Positions 20,853-32,711 of a DNA stretch of 64,000 bases are shown here, piece after piece (the stretch's first letter is position 1; each line of letters begins with the position of its first letter). The position numbers were made by a program, and so were the translations under genes. The notes beneath the pieces are model-generated. The model was given only the letters and a program-made list of their open reading frames with translations. It was not told where the DNA came from and did no database searches. Origin of the DNA: Sanderia malayensis. Taxonomy: Eukaryota > Cnidaria > Scyphozoa > Semaeostomeae > Pelagiidae. Location: contig RQOL01000806.1 in NCBI GenBank assembly GCA_013076295.1, forward strand, positions 1 to 64,000, given 5' to 3'.

Positions 20853-22809
20853 CCTTTCCCACCCACGTACAGTGGTTTGGCTCGCCCTCGCCGCCCTGTC
20901 TATCTATTGTCACGATTGTAGTGTTTAACATGCCATGGAAATTAGTTTTAGCGGTCAGCCTCGTTTTCATCATCTAAGCCTCGTACTGATGGTACAGTAG
21001 ATAAGATGCAAGATAAAAGTTTGTTTTGTTTTAGGGACGACAACAATTAGCCTGCTATTAGTTGAGTGCATGGATTGACACTTGGATGTGGTCTTTTGTC
21101 AACCTAATATAGGATAGGTATAAACAGTAAAGGACCATTGATGATGAATGTCCAGAATTTAAATTAATTTTGACTTACACTGATGACACTGGTGCATTGA
21201 TTTTTGATAAAGCAATAAGTATGTAGCCTCCAATACTTGCATTGGTACAATGATGTACATCAGTAGATCTACAAAGTGAAAGAGACAAATTATATTCTAT
21301 TTAATATGTTGGTTTATTACTATCAAGGCTAAAAAATAATTGGATTTGGATTTGGAGAATCTGTGGAGTTTAATTTTCCTTTGATGTTGATTAATGTATA
21401 TCATTATGAAAAAGAAATAAAGAAAGTAATATTGATCAGTATGACATAAATTACAGTATGACATTACAGACAAAACAGATCATTTAATGCAATTGCCATG
21501 AAAAAGCTTTATTAAATTAAATGAAGTACAACGATTTCTACGGCTGGGATTGGTTTTACATTAGTTTCAATCATATAGAACATAAGGATATGCACATATA
21601 GATTATTAAAATGCATTAATAATGTTTGCTTGTGTGGTAAGAGCTATGTTAGCTTGTTTTGTCCAATGTAATGGAGATTCTATCAGTGATTGATACAATG
21701 TATGCTTCCCACTAAATTTGAAAAGGTTGTGCTCTAATGGTTGTGAAATCATTGCCGTCTATGCCTGGCACACTGAGCTTACGACAACACATCTACCTGA
21801 TAAGGAACATCATTAAGTGACAATGAGGAAGAATTAAGTACCTACAGGTTTAGAATACTGTAAGTGATTCGTTAAGAAAACATTTAGTGGTAGTCAATGT
21901 AGAAATATTATTTAGCATTTATTTATTCAGTCTGCTTTTCAAGCAAGGTGCATTAATTGTTCATATGGAACAGAGAGCATCATACCTTGAATATTATACC
22001 TGACTTGGGAAATAATTTGAAGAGAACATTTTGAACCATTGATTTAATTTTCCATTGCCTTTGACTAAATGAATCTGTACAAAAAATAGGAAAAGAGCAT
22101 TAATGAGTGTATTCGACAAAACAGTTATGCAATGCACGTGCAATGAGGAAGGTGGTAAGTAAATAAAGTGTGGAATTTTCCCAGGGCTTGAACTTGACTT
22201 TCACTGGTTTCCTTCATGTACACATTACAACAATTAAACATCTTGGATAAACAGAAATGAAAGCAGGTTCATGTTGGGATATCAATGAGCTTTGCTCGTA
22301 AAACAAAGAAGGAAGCCCAAAGTCAATAAATTGGTAGGAACTATATTCACGAAAAACAAAAGCCCCAGGAAGATTTCGATATAGCAATGCCACATTTCAT
22401 GGAGAATTTCCAGAATTCTGGCCTAACAAACTACTATATGTAAACCGTGAGTAAAGTAGAAATGGCCTAAGCTAAGCAATTTCCACTCAACATATCAAAT
22501 GGAAAGGGATAAAAATGTCCTCTCCTCATTCACAGCAGCCTAGTTGTCTCCCTTAAGTCAATAGGGTATCTCCTCTACCTGAGCTTCATTTTCTCTCATT
22601 TCAGTATCAAATTCCCTTATATCTAAATATCCATTGTTTGATTGTCCAAAATGAAAATTAACCTGACTTACCTTTGGTGAAGATCAAGTAGTTGTTTCCT
22701 TTGAGCCAGGAAGGCTTATGAGGTATAATTTCATTGAGTTCAGCAACTAAATCCGACTCGATGCCATTTGTTGGCAGGCAGAAACTTTGACCCGACAGGC
22801 AACAATAGA

Positions 22810-22845
<36 letters not shown>

Positions 22846-24125
22846 TTTTTTTTTTTGTTGTTTTTTTTTTTGTTTTGTTTTGTTTTGTAGTTGTTTTGTT
22901 TGTTCATTTCTTGCGATGATGAGACATAATATAGATGAAAATCATACATAGACAGCACAAAGGCGTTTGAAATGGGAGACAGAAGTCTCGCCTCGTTTCA
23001 ATGATCTTAGCAGAAATGCATCTAATTAAAAACGAAGTCGATAAATTTTGTTATGATGTTATTGAATGGAGATTTATATGGGACAAATACACAAATATAT
23101 GAATATTGAAACTCTAACGATTTATCTGCTGGCAATCTTCTATTGAAAACGTAAATCGCTAATTTAAAAACCTTATTATTATTGCGGAAGATCTGAAAGA
23201 TATACAATACAGTACAAAAACATGTTTTGAAAGGACGTGGATAGATATTTGTATTGTATGCGAAGTACGAATGCGAAAGGTTGAGTCATGATATAGTCTA
23301 CTATTAAAATTGGTGAATGGTCAATATCCATAAAAATTGATACATACAATCCGTAGTTCAGGTTGCAAAATTGATTGGTTAAGCGACGTCTTTAGCAAAA
23401 TGACAGTACCTCAATTTGGATTCTTCAATAGCACTTCACTCTCAGCAAGCATATATCTCTGCCACGGCGTGAATGTATTCTTTCAATAACGGCGTTCGTT
23501 TGTTTTGAGGATTACGTTTGTACATAGCAAAAAAAAAGAATAAGATTGCCGGTTACATTAGTTAAAAGCTCGAACACCAGCGTCAAGGAGTAACCTTTGT
23601 TCGAGTTTTCCTTGTTGGTGAAAAGTGCAATTGAAATTTGGAAATATATAACAGTAAACACAAAGGGGCCTCTATAGATTTTAGATCAAGTGTTCAGGTA
23701 TTAAAAGGAGGGGGGGATGTTATTGATAGTGCGATGTTTTGCAAAAAGTAACTATCCTTAAGGACAACTTGCAGTTTTCACAGAGTAAGGAAATCCACTT
23801 TCCCATAGGCAATATCGGAGAAAATGGCAACGCATAACTCTTAATAATCGGGGCTACGCAGGATTCAGGACTGTGCCGACTGCTGTGTGTGGTGCAGTCA
23901 CCCCTGGACATGTGGAGGTGTAATGTCCAGTTGGTCTCCGCAGATCAGTGTTATCTAGAATGAATGCATTCTAGAAGGGTGCCAGTAACGGCTGTACATC
24001 ACACTTATGTGCGACGTGATCTGCGTTGACACACAATACCCGTACCCTTGAATGTGTGTATGTGCGTTTTGGTAGGCAGCCCTCTGTAGAGCAACTGTGC
24101 AGATGGTCGCTCTAGGATGAAGCCT
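20853..24125 (-). other. Helitron E3 3' region, mostly non-coding
   Basis: Between the Rep/Hel stop and the 3' terminal module. It contains an AT dinucleotide run and poly-T tract (22813-22890) and exon-like pieces at about 22260-22800 (better preserved in E5 at 38217-38760). Otherwise I see no gene. A perfect dyad ATGAATGCATTCTAGA lies near 23960. The E5 (36870-40080) and E7 (57035-60252) equivalents are nearly identical. Confidence 0.6.
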
Positions 24126-27100
24126 TTACAGGACTTCTTGGAAAACAATGTTCTTTGTTTTCCTGTGTGTTTCCTCTGGAGGAATACTTTTAGCCCGTTA
24201 AATGATGTTGCTCTTGACATGGCCACATATAACTGACCATGTGTGAACACGGGCTCAGGTAAGTACAAACCAACATACCTCAGGGATTGCCCCTGTGCCT
24301 TGTTGATTGTCAAGCAGTATGCAAGTCTGACTGGAAACTGTCGGCGTTTCATTTTGAACGGCATTTCCGTGTCCTGAGTGGAGACTGTGATCTTGGGAAT
24401 CATGACCCGTTGTCCTCTGTGCTCCTTGGTAATGATCTCTGCGTAATCACGTGACGTCGGAGATGCGAACTATGAGTCTTGTTCCGTTGCAAAGACCTTT
24501 CTTTGGATTGAGATTCCGCAGAAGAATGATCGTTGCACCAACCTAATGCAATGAATATTTTGTGATTAATGACGGCTTTTTATGGTGCACTACCTTTGCA
24601 CATAATAATTTAATGTTAATAGGATGAAAGATTGTACTCTTCTACCTTGAGTTTAAGTCTGTGCAACGGCATTCCATTCGGAGTGAGTTGGTTGAGAAAT
24701 TCAATGGGGTAGGCCTCTTCCTCATCTGGATCGTCTGTGACAACACTGTCTGTGCTGTAATAAGTTCTTTCGGGTGTTTGAAGTCTGTCCAGAATTAAGT
24801 CGTTCACTTGATGTGATAAGTCATTCTTCGGAGTCAGACATCAGCGTTCAGACATTGTTACAGGATCCATCATTAGGTGTGAATCTGGTGTGTTCGGCCT
24901 GGGAAAAATGAAGTTCAGCATGTCTTCTTTAGACGAAGTGCATATCTGTTGTGGCAGAATACGTTGTCCAGTGCATCGGTGCTTCTTGCTTGTTGCCAAG
25001 TCTGAGAAGCCATTCTGAGAATTCACGGTATGAATCATCTTGAACGGCTCTCATGTTGGTGTGTAAACGATGCTGCTGAAACTTTGTCCATAGATCAATG
25101 ATCTGGTGTGATTTTAGAGTCTCTGCTACAATTCTTTCCCTTCCTGCTTGTGACAGTAGAACGTCTGAATCACCACCAAGTAGCATGAACTTGCCACCAA
25201 ATGGTCTGTCGACATGTGTAATGTCTCGAAGCAGTCGGTCGACTGCTTGTAATGCAAGTGCGGGAATCATGGAAGCTTCATCCCATATGAAAGGGTAGTT
25301 TCACTCAATACCTGTGCTCTCCTGCTCTGTCTCTTGACATTGCACGTTTATTCAGCTTGAAGTGGTATAGGAATTTGAAAGTAGATGTGAAGTTCTACCA
25401 TTTATGAGCAGTGTTGCAGCAATTCCTGACCACGCCATGCACTGAACTTTATGTCCATTGCTTGCAGATTGTGAACCAACGTGTTGTAAAGGAAAGTTTT
25501 CCCGGTTCCAGCCGGTCCGTCAACAAAGTGACAGTTCTGTTCGGATTGCGCGTTGATAGCATCAGTGATTCCCGTGTATATGGCTCGCTGTTCAGGGTTC
25601 AATGCGGCCAGCATTCGTTCTCCTTCCTCTCTGGCATTGCCAACATCGATGTCATGTTCCTCTGTAATAAAAGTGAAATATTTTGCAATAACATTGGAAA
25701 GAAAGCTAGGAAAATCATGTGCAAAAATACGTAAATGCCCTTGTCTGCACGATGTTAGGATACATTATTATATTCTTACTAATACAGTACATATTTGAAA
25801 ATAACACATTAGTACCTCGTTCAGGAATGACATAGTCGGCTGGAAGTTGAGGAAGGTCAGCATAATTAGTGATCGATTGACCATGTACTTTCAAATTTTC
25901 GTCAATGTCGTGTAGACATTGATACATGTGTCGGTCTTCAAAAGCTATGGCCATATCTGGATGATTGACTTGATCACGTCGTACAAAGTCTTCACTTAAT
26001 GCTTCTTTGAACATGTTGAAGAGTGCTGCGATATCAGAAGGTGTTTGAAAAAGAAGTAATGTTGCAAACAACTGTCTCAGTTGTACTGGCATGTTGAAAA
26101 TGACTGCCTCCTCCAAACAGCGTATGATTTCAGCATCATCTTCCAACAGACCTAGAGCTAAAGCAGCGTCTTTGAAGGAATTGCATAGGTTTCCTTCTAT
26201 CATACGAAGATCTTCAAACGATGGGCACCTCGTTTATGGAGAAGCAATAGTCTCAGTGCGAACCTTTGCTCACATGGTCGTGGGTGAACTTGATATATTC
26301 TGCCTATGACAGGCAGTGTTCTCCGCTGTCTTGCTTTCCATGTTTTGGTGCGCTCGTTGAAAACATAGTGTTCAGGAATCTCGTGATAGAGATATTGGCG
26401 TGCAGCCGGGTCTTGTGCATTCAATTCAAACCAAGACGTCAGTGTGGTTTTTTCATTGATGTTTTGTAATTGTTCGACCCTTCCATTATCCTGAAAGTAT
26501 ACGGTCTGCTGATCAGGTAAATGAACATGCAGACGTTTTATAGTGTGACTTTTCTCGTGCATGGAAAATCGGAATATTCTGTGAACAGCTTCGTGTGGTC
26601 CAATATACCGAGCGTTGATGTATTGGCGTACTTCATCGTGCTCAATATCTTGAGGTACTTGTTGCTGCTGTCCTTCCAGAATTTCCACGTGTGCCATATC
26701 TTGTCCTTTATGAATATATTTGAAAATATATTTCACGGACTTCACAGTGCTACATATTTCGAGATTAATGTGACACTGATACTTGAGTAGAAGATAGCGA
26801 TTATGTGGCACAACCCATGTATCATCTAGAAGTCGATCTTCTAGATTGACTGGGTGACGACAGCGTCGTCTGTAGAGTGGATAACCATTCGCATTAAGTT
26901 GTGTTTCGGCAGTGCGATCTTTCGGAAATCGTTCTTGCATTTGTTATTCTCCATGCAAACACATCCGGGGTTTATATCACCGCATGGTCCATGTGTCATG
27001 TGCTTCAGCACTAACTTGTGATATCTTGCATCCTGTGGGTCCGGAATTTCAGCTGATATGAGTCGATCTACCTGTAGGTTTCGAGGAAAAATATCACATG

Positions 27101-29310
27101 TAAGTTCTACACATCAAAATGCATTGTGTTTTTACTAAGCAATACAACTGATGATTATATATCGTACTCTATATATAAATTATTGTTGTAGATGTTACCT
27201 CTTCGGGTGTTCGCGGTCTATCAGCCTCAGACAGGAACAGAATCATGTGAGCGTGTGGTAGTCCTCTCTTCTGAAATTCGATGACATATACATGTGCAAT
27301 AGTGTGTCCCAGAATGTGCTTGTGAAGGATATCTTCCAGTAGTTCTTGTAGTTTGAGTTGAAATACTCGTGTGACGATGTCAGGCCGGTCATTTGCCTTC
27401 TGGTGTGGTAGAATGTTCTCTGAAATCTCCTTCCATCTGGGATTGGCCGTCATGGTTAGGAAGATGTCAGGCTTGCCATACTTTCTGACGATAGTCATTG
27501 CATCTTGAAAGTTCTGGTACATATTTCGTTGACTGCCTGAAAAAGATGAGGGAAGTATCACAACACGACCGACATCAATATGAAGGGGTTCGTTGGGATT
27601 GTTTGCCCTGGCCGTTTGATTTTCGATTTCAGCCCTTCTGTTCAGGTGATCCATTAGGCCTCGATAACTGTCAGCACGTAATTGCCGTTGATTGTGCAAA
27701 ATCCAGTTGAGCTTGTTTCCTTCTATTTTGGTGTATGCGTCCACTAAATATTGTTGAAAGAGAAGTGTTGCCCTGTGGATGGTAGACAGTTGATTTCTGA
27801 CTTGTATTCGGTACGAATAATATTCGGCGATTGTGAGTCTAATACGGTGGTTACGATCAGCATTTTGCTGGCCTTGTCCTTCATGTGTAGGTAGACGTTG
27901 AAGGTCCAAGCTGTATCCACGATCACCCTGAAAGAACAACAATGGATAGGTTAGAGGATCCGCAACAGGAGCTAAGGCATTAATCTTCATAAGATTACCA
28001 CGCCTTGTTCGAACTTGAAGCTCTCTATTCTCGGGATTAGGAGCACCGCCATTGCGTGTAGTGTAGACTGCTGCAATTTCTCTGGCAGTAGGATTGTCAT
28101 ATCTTCGATCTTGTTCTGGGCGACCGGTAATAATCATCTTGAACGTGGGAATAGGCTGGTCATTGGCAATGGCTTGCTGCCTTTGCTCTTCCAGTACTTC
28201 TCCCATTGTTTTAAAATGTTGAGCAAACCGATTTACTGCCATTAATTCGTTTTGCAGCAGCGCCACCATGTCTAAGTCCAAGTTTTGTTCTCTGGCTGTG
28301 TTCTGACGTTCTTGCAGTGCCTGTTGGGTGTCCATAATATATAATTCTGCATATTTTCTGGACCTGTCAGTTTCAGTTACCCCTGTTGAATGCAAGGAAA
28401 CATTACAAATTGTACTTCGTTATATCAAATGTAATTTTCAATGCAGCAAATGCTTTGTTATGAAAGCATCATAAAGCGCCTTGATTTTCGATTGGACAAC
28501 TCTTCATATTCAGGCAAGCATAGAGAGCTTATCCATTGCATGTTGGGTCGGAAATGAATTGAGTGTTCTGTCAACATCCGTTTCATCATGTGAAGCTATT
28601 ATATGAAAATGTAGCATCATATAAGAGATAAGAGACGGACATTATATTTACCTGTCATATGGTATGCACTTCCATGTATGGTGATGACTGGTGGTCCTGC
28701 ATTAGCGTGTCTTACAACATTAGCTGTCCAGGATGCCATCGCCATTAGTGAATTGTATCTACGGAAATTTTTGAGAAAATATTTAGATTCATCAGTAGTT
28801 CCAGTGTATAAATGCATCACATTTGCCGGGGGTGGTTGAATGGGATCGAGAGTTATTAATCCTCCCAAGCAACATTTGTTGTATTGCCTTCTTGAGTTGA
28901 GTTCCTCTCGGAAGTATTTTGCTTCACAGTGAATACATGTCCTCGTCATTTTCCCAAGATGATGAGGCATTGGGGAGAATTGAGGAATTTCAACAATAGG
29001 TTGATTTACTTCCCTTGCTTGTTGTTCGATGGGTTGAGGGACATCATCTTGGTGTTGTGGTGGGATTTCGTGTTGCATTTCAACTTCTTGTGGTTGTACC
29101 GCTATTTCATTCTCTTCATTGTCATTTTGAACGTTGGCTTGCAATTGCATGGCAGCAGGCAATACTTGTGGATCCTGAAATTCATAGCCTACGCGCAGAT
29201 CCTGATATTAAGAAATATAAGGTCTACGCAACAAGGAGCAAAAGCTTGTTCTGGCCTCGAATTCGTTTGTAGACTTTTGAAAATGCTTTTGTATTTCTTT
29301 TGTTTAAAGA

Positions 29311-29354
29311 CCAATCAAATCGTCTGCCAATTTTTTGGCAGACGATTTGATTGG
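29311..29354. promoter_or_regulatory. Perfect 19-bp palindrome with CCAAT boxes
   Basis: CCAATCAAATCGTCTGCCA at 29311-29329 and its exact inverse at 29336-29354, with a 6-nt loop, 100 bp upstream of the RecQ start. Both outer ends are CCAAT motifs in opposite orientation. Identical in E5 (45282-45325). Possible divergent promoter element, or a hairpin used in transposition. Confidence 0.7.
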
Positions 29355-29453
29355 ATATCAGAAAAAATATATTGTTTCTATAGGCGCTTCGCGTCGCAAG
29401 GTTGATAACATTATCGCGCGGTATCTTCGAGCAACCAGTTCGTGAAATTCAAC

Positions 29454-29973
29454 ATGGCGATGACTTCCTTTCAAGCTGCGAAGAAAATTGTTTGGAATGA
29501 AGATCGTTTTTCAGACGGTTTAATGTTTGCCAAACTGATGTTGGGTGTCGAGAAGTTGTTTGAGGATCAAGTGAAATCGCTTCGTCAATTTTTTCATGGC
29601 AAACACCTTTACTTTAGTGCTCCTACTGGCTATGGAAAGTCCCTCATATTTCAGGCAATTCCGTTGATTGCAGATCACTTGCTGGACAAGTGTCAGTTCA
29701 CGAGCTCTGTTCTCATCATCTCTCCTCTTCAGTCACTAATGATTGATCAGGTATCAAAGCTTAAAAAACTTGGGATATGTGCTGTTGCTATTTATGGTGA
29801 ACAAACAGAGGACGTCTTCAAAGAAATAGAAGAAGGTGGTGCTTACACCCATATTTATACATCCCTGAATCAATGTTGAATACAGGTCGCTGGCGAAAGT
29901 TTCTTGCTTCAAATACCTTTCAAAACGACTGTGTTTGTGTTGCATTTGACGAAGCACATTGTATCGCTCAGTG
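29454..29973 (+). pseudogene. Truncated RecQ-like DNA helicase exon
   Basis: ATG at 29454 (MAMTSFQAAKK). RecQ helicase domain 1 shows the Walker A segment APTGYGKSLIFQA, motif Ia VLIISPLQSLMIDQ, and the DEAH box VAFDEAHCIAQW followed by a splice donor within the Trp codon (29973). RecQ enzymes unwind DNA 3'-5' during repair and recombination. This is one exon of about 173 codons. No second exon with motifs IV-VI follows before the convergent gene. A one-base loss near 29863 (ACATCCCTGAA) breaks the frame between motif Ia and DEAH and is shared with E5, so it predates duplication of the Helitron. Confidence 0.88.
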
Positions 29974-30500
29974 GTAAGTTGCACAAATTCTGATTTTTCT
30001 GAACAGCTAATTTAGACTTTTAAGGCTGCTATAAGTATATTATCTTGCTTGTTATGTTCATTTCATTCATTCACATTGATTGCATGATACATGAATTTTA
30101 ATAAGGATAATTATGGTAAACATAATATTATATGGTAGTTATAATATATATATATATCTAAATATGAACACTTCCATGCAGTTTTCAGAAATTTAGAAAC
30201 TGGTTTTTGGTTTTCAGACAGAAGATAGACTGTTTTTAGCATGGTCTCGGTTTAAATTCATATTTTTCAGTTTCTGACATTTAATATTTTGGGTTGTTTT
30301 GGTTTCGAGTGAAAATCAAATGGTTTCTTGGTGTTCTTCACTCACTTCTCACCTCATCAGACTGCGTAGAGTTCTCCTGTGTGGGTGTGCAAAGTGTCAC
30401 AAGTTTAGTGTCTTAAAATCCTTCAATTTCTTTCCCCAGTTACAAATATAAATTTATAAAGATATGATTTGGTTCTTTGTTTTAGGGGTTTGAGCAATGT

Positions 30501-31323
30501 TCAAGGAAAACCTTTTAGAAAATGGTAAATCCTTATTCCGTAAATCCTTGGTAAATCCTTACCTCGTAAATCCTTATTCCTCCAAACGGCAGATGCTACC
30601 TGTCGGTAGGTTCCTCTCAAAAGCATGGAACCAATAGATGCAAGATCAACAGGTAGTTGTTTCTCTTTTGTTACAGAGCTCCAGGAAACCTTTATAAATA
30701 CCTTGGTCTTCGACTTCTCATCAACCAACGCTTCAGGCTTTACATTGCTGCTTGTTGATTGCACAGGCTCTTTTTCACGAACTTGTGGTGCAGGGGTACT
30801 TGCAGCTGAGGGGTATCCCTTTTTAGGCACTGAACAAGAAGACCCTTTGACAACAATAAATGATTTTGCCGGGGTAGTTGCAAGGAAAGATGAGCCAGGA
30901 ATAACAAATTCTGTACCCCCTTTTCCTGACAAAGGTGATTCTGCAAGTGAGTCGAGAACGTGAAATCCGAGATAATCTTGAGGACATCCCTCTGCTACTG
31001 CTGGTCCTTCTCTTCTTCTGGTTCGAAAACCAAAGCCCTTTTTGAGGACTTTGTTTTGATGGAAATTCCACGCTTCGCAGCTTCTGATCTGTGCTTCTGT
31101 TCGATATCGACCTCCAAATCTTTTACCTTACTGCGCCAAGAGTGAACCCGTTTGAGAAGTCTAAGACAGTCTCTGCAAATGTATTTGTCAGTAGGCCTAA
31201 TATTTACAATGACGTCTAACTGTTTAATAGCGTTTATAACATCAAATCCACCCTTTCCATTGATGAGATTGAAATCCCAAGACTTCGAACTGCTCAGCTC
31301 GGCGAAACAAGAACACAAGCCAT
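30501..31323 (-). pseudogene. Cys-pair (ZAD-like) protein, E3 copy
   Basis: Starts at MACVLCF (31323). N-terminal CxxC (CVLC) and a second CxxC (YICRDCLRLLKR) about 45 residues later resemble a ZAD/treble-clef zinc module. A coiled basic segment, a Ser/Thr/Pro-rich linker and a C-terminal module VFIKVSWSS...IGSMLLRGTYRQVASAVWRN follow. One-base deletions near 31013 and 31306, relative to E5, break this copy. I cannot name the family. Convergent with the RecQ exon inside the same TIR element; a DNA-binding or regulatory role is only a guess. Confidence 0.7.
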
Positions 31324-32711
31324 CGCAATCAACTTCAGAACACAGTATTTTTGTATTTGAACCAAGAACCACGATTGAAATTACGAAATTGCACATTATT
31401 CCACTCGAAGCATCGCGTCTTATACAACGACAACAGCAACGCATTCAGCGCATATAGCGTTTGCCATGTTTTGCCGCATGACGGCTCATTACATCATACT
31501 TGCGGTTCAACATGGAAACGAGTTGCTGACTCAGCAGAACAAGCTTTTGCAAGTTAATGCGCAGACTCTACTATTCTAGAAAGTGGAGTCTGCGCGCAGG
31601 CTAGAAATTCAATGTAATCTTAGTTAATATAATTCAGTCATGTGTTTTGAAATGCATAAAACTGAAACTTGTGAAGATATGTCTATTTAGAGAGCAAAAT
31701 AATTTCCTGACATGGTGCTATAGAGAATGACTGGTGTATTCTAAGCCAATTGTGATGGTAGTCTGTTTTACCTGATTATCATGTGGAATGGGAATGTGTT
31801 GTTCCACGTTGATTTCATCAGGTTGTGCCGGCCTTTCAATTTCATTATATTCATTTCAATATGTGTTTCGGGTTGCATCTGCATTGGCCGTATCTGTTGA
31901 TAATGAAAATTAAATGAAATTAGTTACATGAAGTAATTAGTTATTGGAAATTTAAACGTCATTGCTGTGTGATTATGTAAATTGATAAAAATTCATATGA
32001 AAACGTATGATACATGTGTAAAATAGGGCAATTTACATGAGGCATTTTGGTTATGGAAAATGGAATTGCCTAACTGTAGTTAGGTTGTGGTAAGAATTTT
32101 AATTTACCTCATTCTCATTTTGAGCTTGATTTACATTAAGCATCTCCACATCTGCCGTTTGTATTGCTGCTTGACCTTCATGATTACGATTCAGAAGGGG
32201 TGGTTGCAACTGCATAACCATCGGCGGTACCTGCAGATGGAAAAATATTGATAATTTGGTTGATATAATAACTGGTTTAATTTTGATATTTTTTAATTAC
32301 AAAAAGCTGTATAATATAGAGTTATCTTATTTTGAAAAGATTAGCACAAATTATTGAGTTGTGTACCTGAAGTTGAGGGGCCAGTGCTGCAGGATATTGT
32401 AAGCCATTGTTTATTGGTTGTGGAACTGCTATAAGTCCGTAGTGGGGAAGCATCGCAGGTAGTTGCCATGGCACATATAATGCCTGCATTTGTGGATAAT
32501 GAAGTGGGAGTGGTTGATATTCTGGGGCTGGTTGCTGAGGGTATTCTTGCTGCAACTGGTGAAGATCATTCACTGCTTCCTGTACCATATTATCAGGTGG
32601 CAAATCAGCAGGATGAGGCTGTTGGTTATTCTCACGACGGCGGCGAGCTGCATCCCGCATTTGATTACGACGACTGGTGCCGGTAATGCCCTTTTTGGCT
32701 TTTCTTGGCAT

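Larger units (their letters stand above)
29185..31603. mobile_element. Nested 2.4-kb TIR element with RecQ-like and Cys-pair genes
   Basis: Flanked by the 8-bp duplication GAAATTCA (29177-29184 and 31604-31611). Termini are TAGCCTACGCGCAGA on the left and the inverse of TAGCCTGCGCGCAGA on the right, 14 of 15 matching. It lies in intron 3 of the Helitron gene, two bases before the exon 4 splice acceptor. Contents are a plus-strand truncated RecQ-like helicase and a convergent minus-strand protein. No DDE transposase was found. The 8-bp duplication is compatible with hAT, P, Merlin or KDZ superfamilies; the ends do not let me choose. The E5 copy is at 45157-47579. Confidence 0.88.
24126..32711 (-). 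pseudogene. Helitron Rep/helicase (E3 copy), eight exons, frameshifted
   Basis: Exons are 32711-32367, 32230-32108, 31893-31772, 29174-28652, 28382-27199, 27071-25816, 25661-24646 and 24542-24126. The product is a rolling-circle replicase/helicase acting on single-stranded transposon DNA in the nucleus. It has a basic start (MPRKAKK), a CxxC...CC finger (CIHCEAKYF...NKCCLGG), the Rep domain with HUH box LPHAHMILF, CM..NKC.K.FPK, a two-tyrosine box KYIFKYIHKG, then a PIF1 helicase (GPAGTGKT, FIWDEASM, LLGGDFRQVLP, INKAQGQS, YVAMSRA). Single-base deletions near 24175, 26223, 26934, 31858 and in exon 7 (24840, 24975, 25165) break this copy. Intact in the three-copy consensus at about 1668 residues. 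Confidence 0.93.

Noticed and set aside
22622..22800. Exostosin-like or other named host exon in the E3 3' region
   Set aside because: The attractive frame in E3 depends on two missing bases not supported by E5 and E7; in those copies the frame differs.
26266..26790. Plus-strand frames opposite the Rep/Hel exons
   Set aside because: Antisense shadows of the minus-strand Helitron gene, repeated identically in E5 and E7.
31604..31611. Reading the right edge of the nested element (GCAGGCTAG) as a plus-strand Helitron 3' end with hairpin
   Set aside because: The GAAATTCA duplication on both sides and matching TAGCCT...CGCGCAGA inverted ends explain the boundary better as a TIR transposon.
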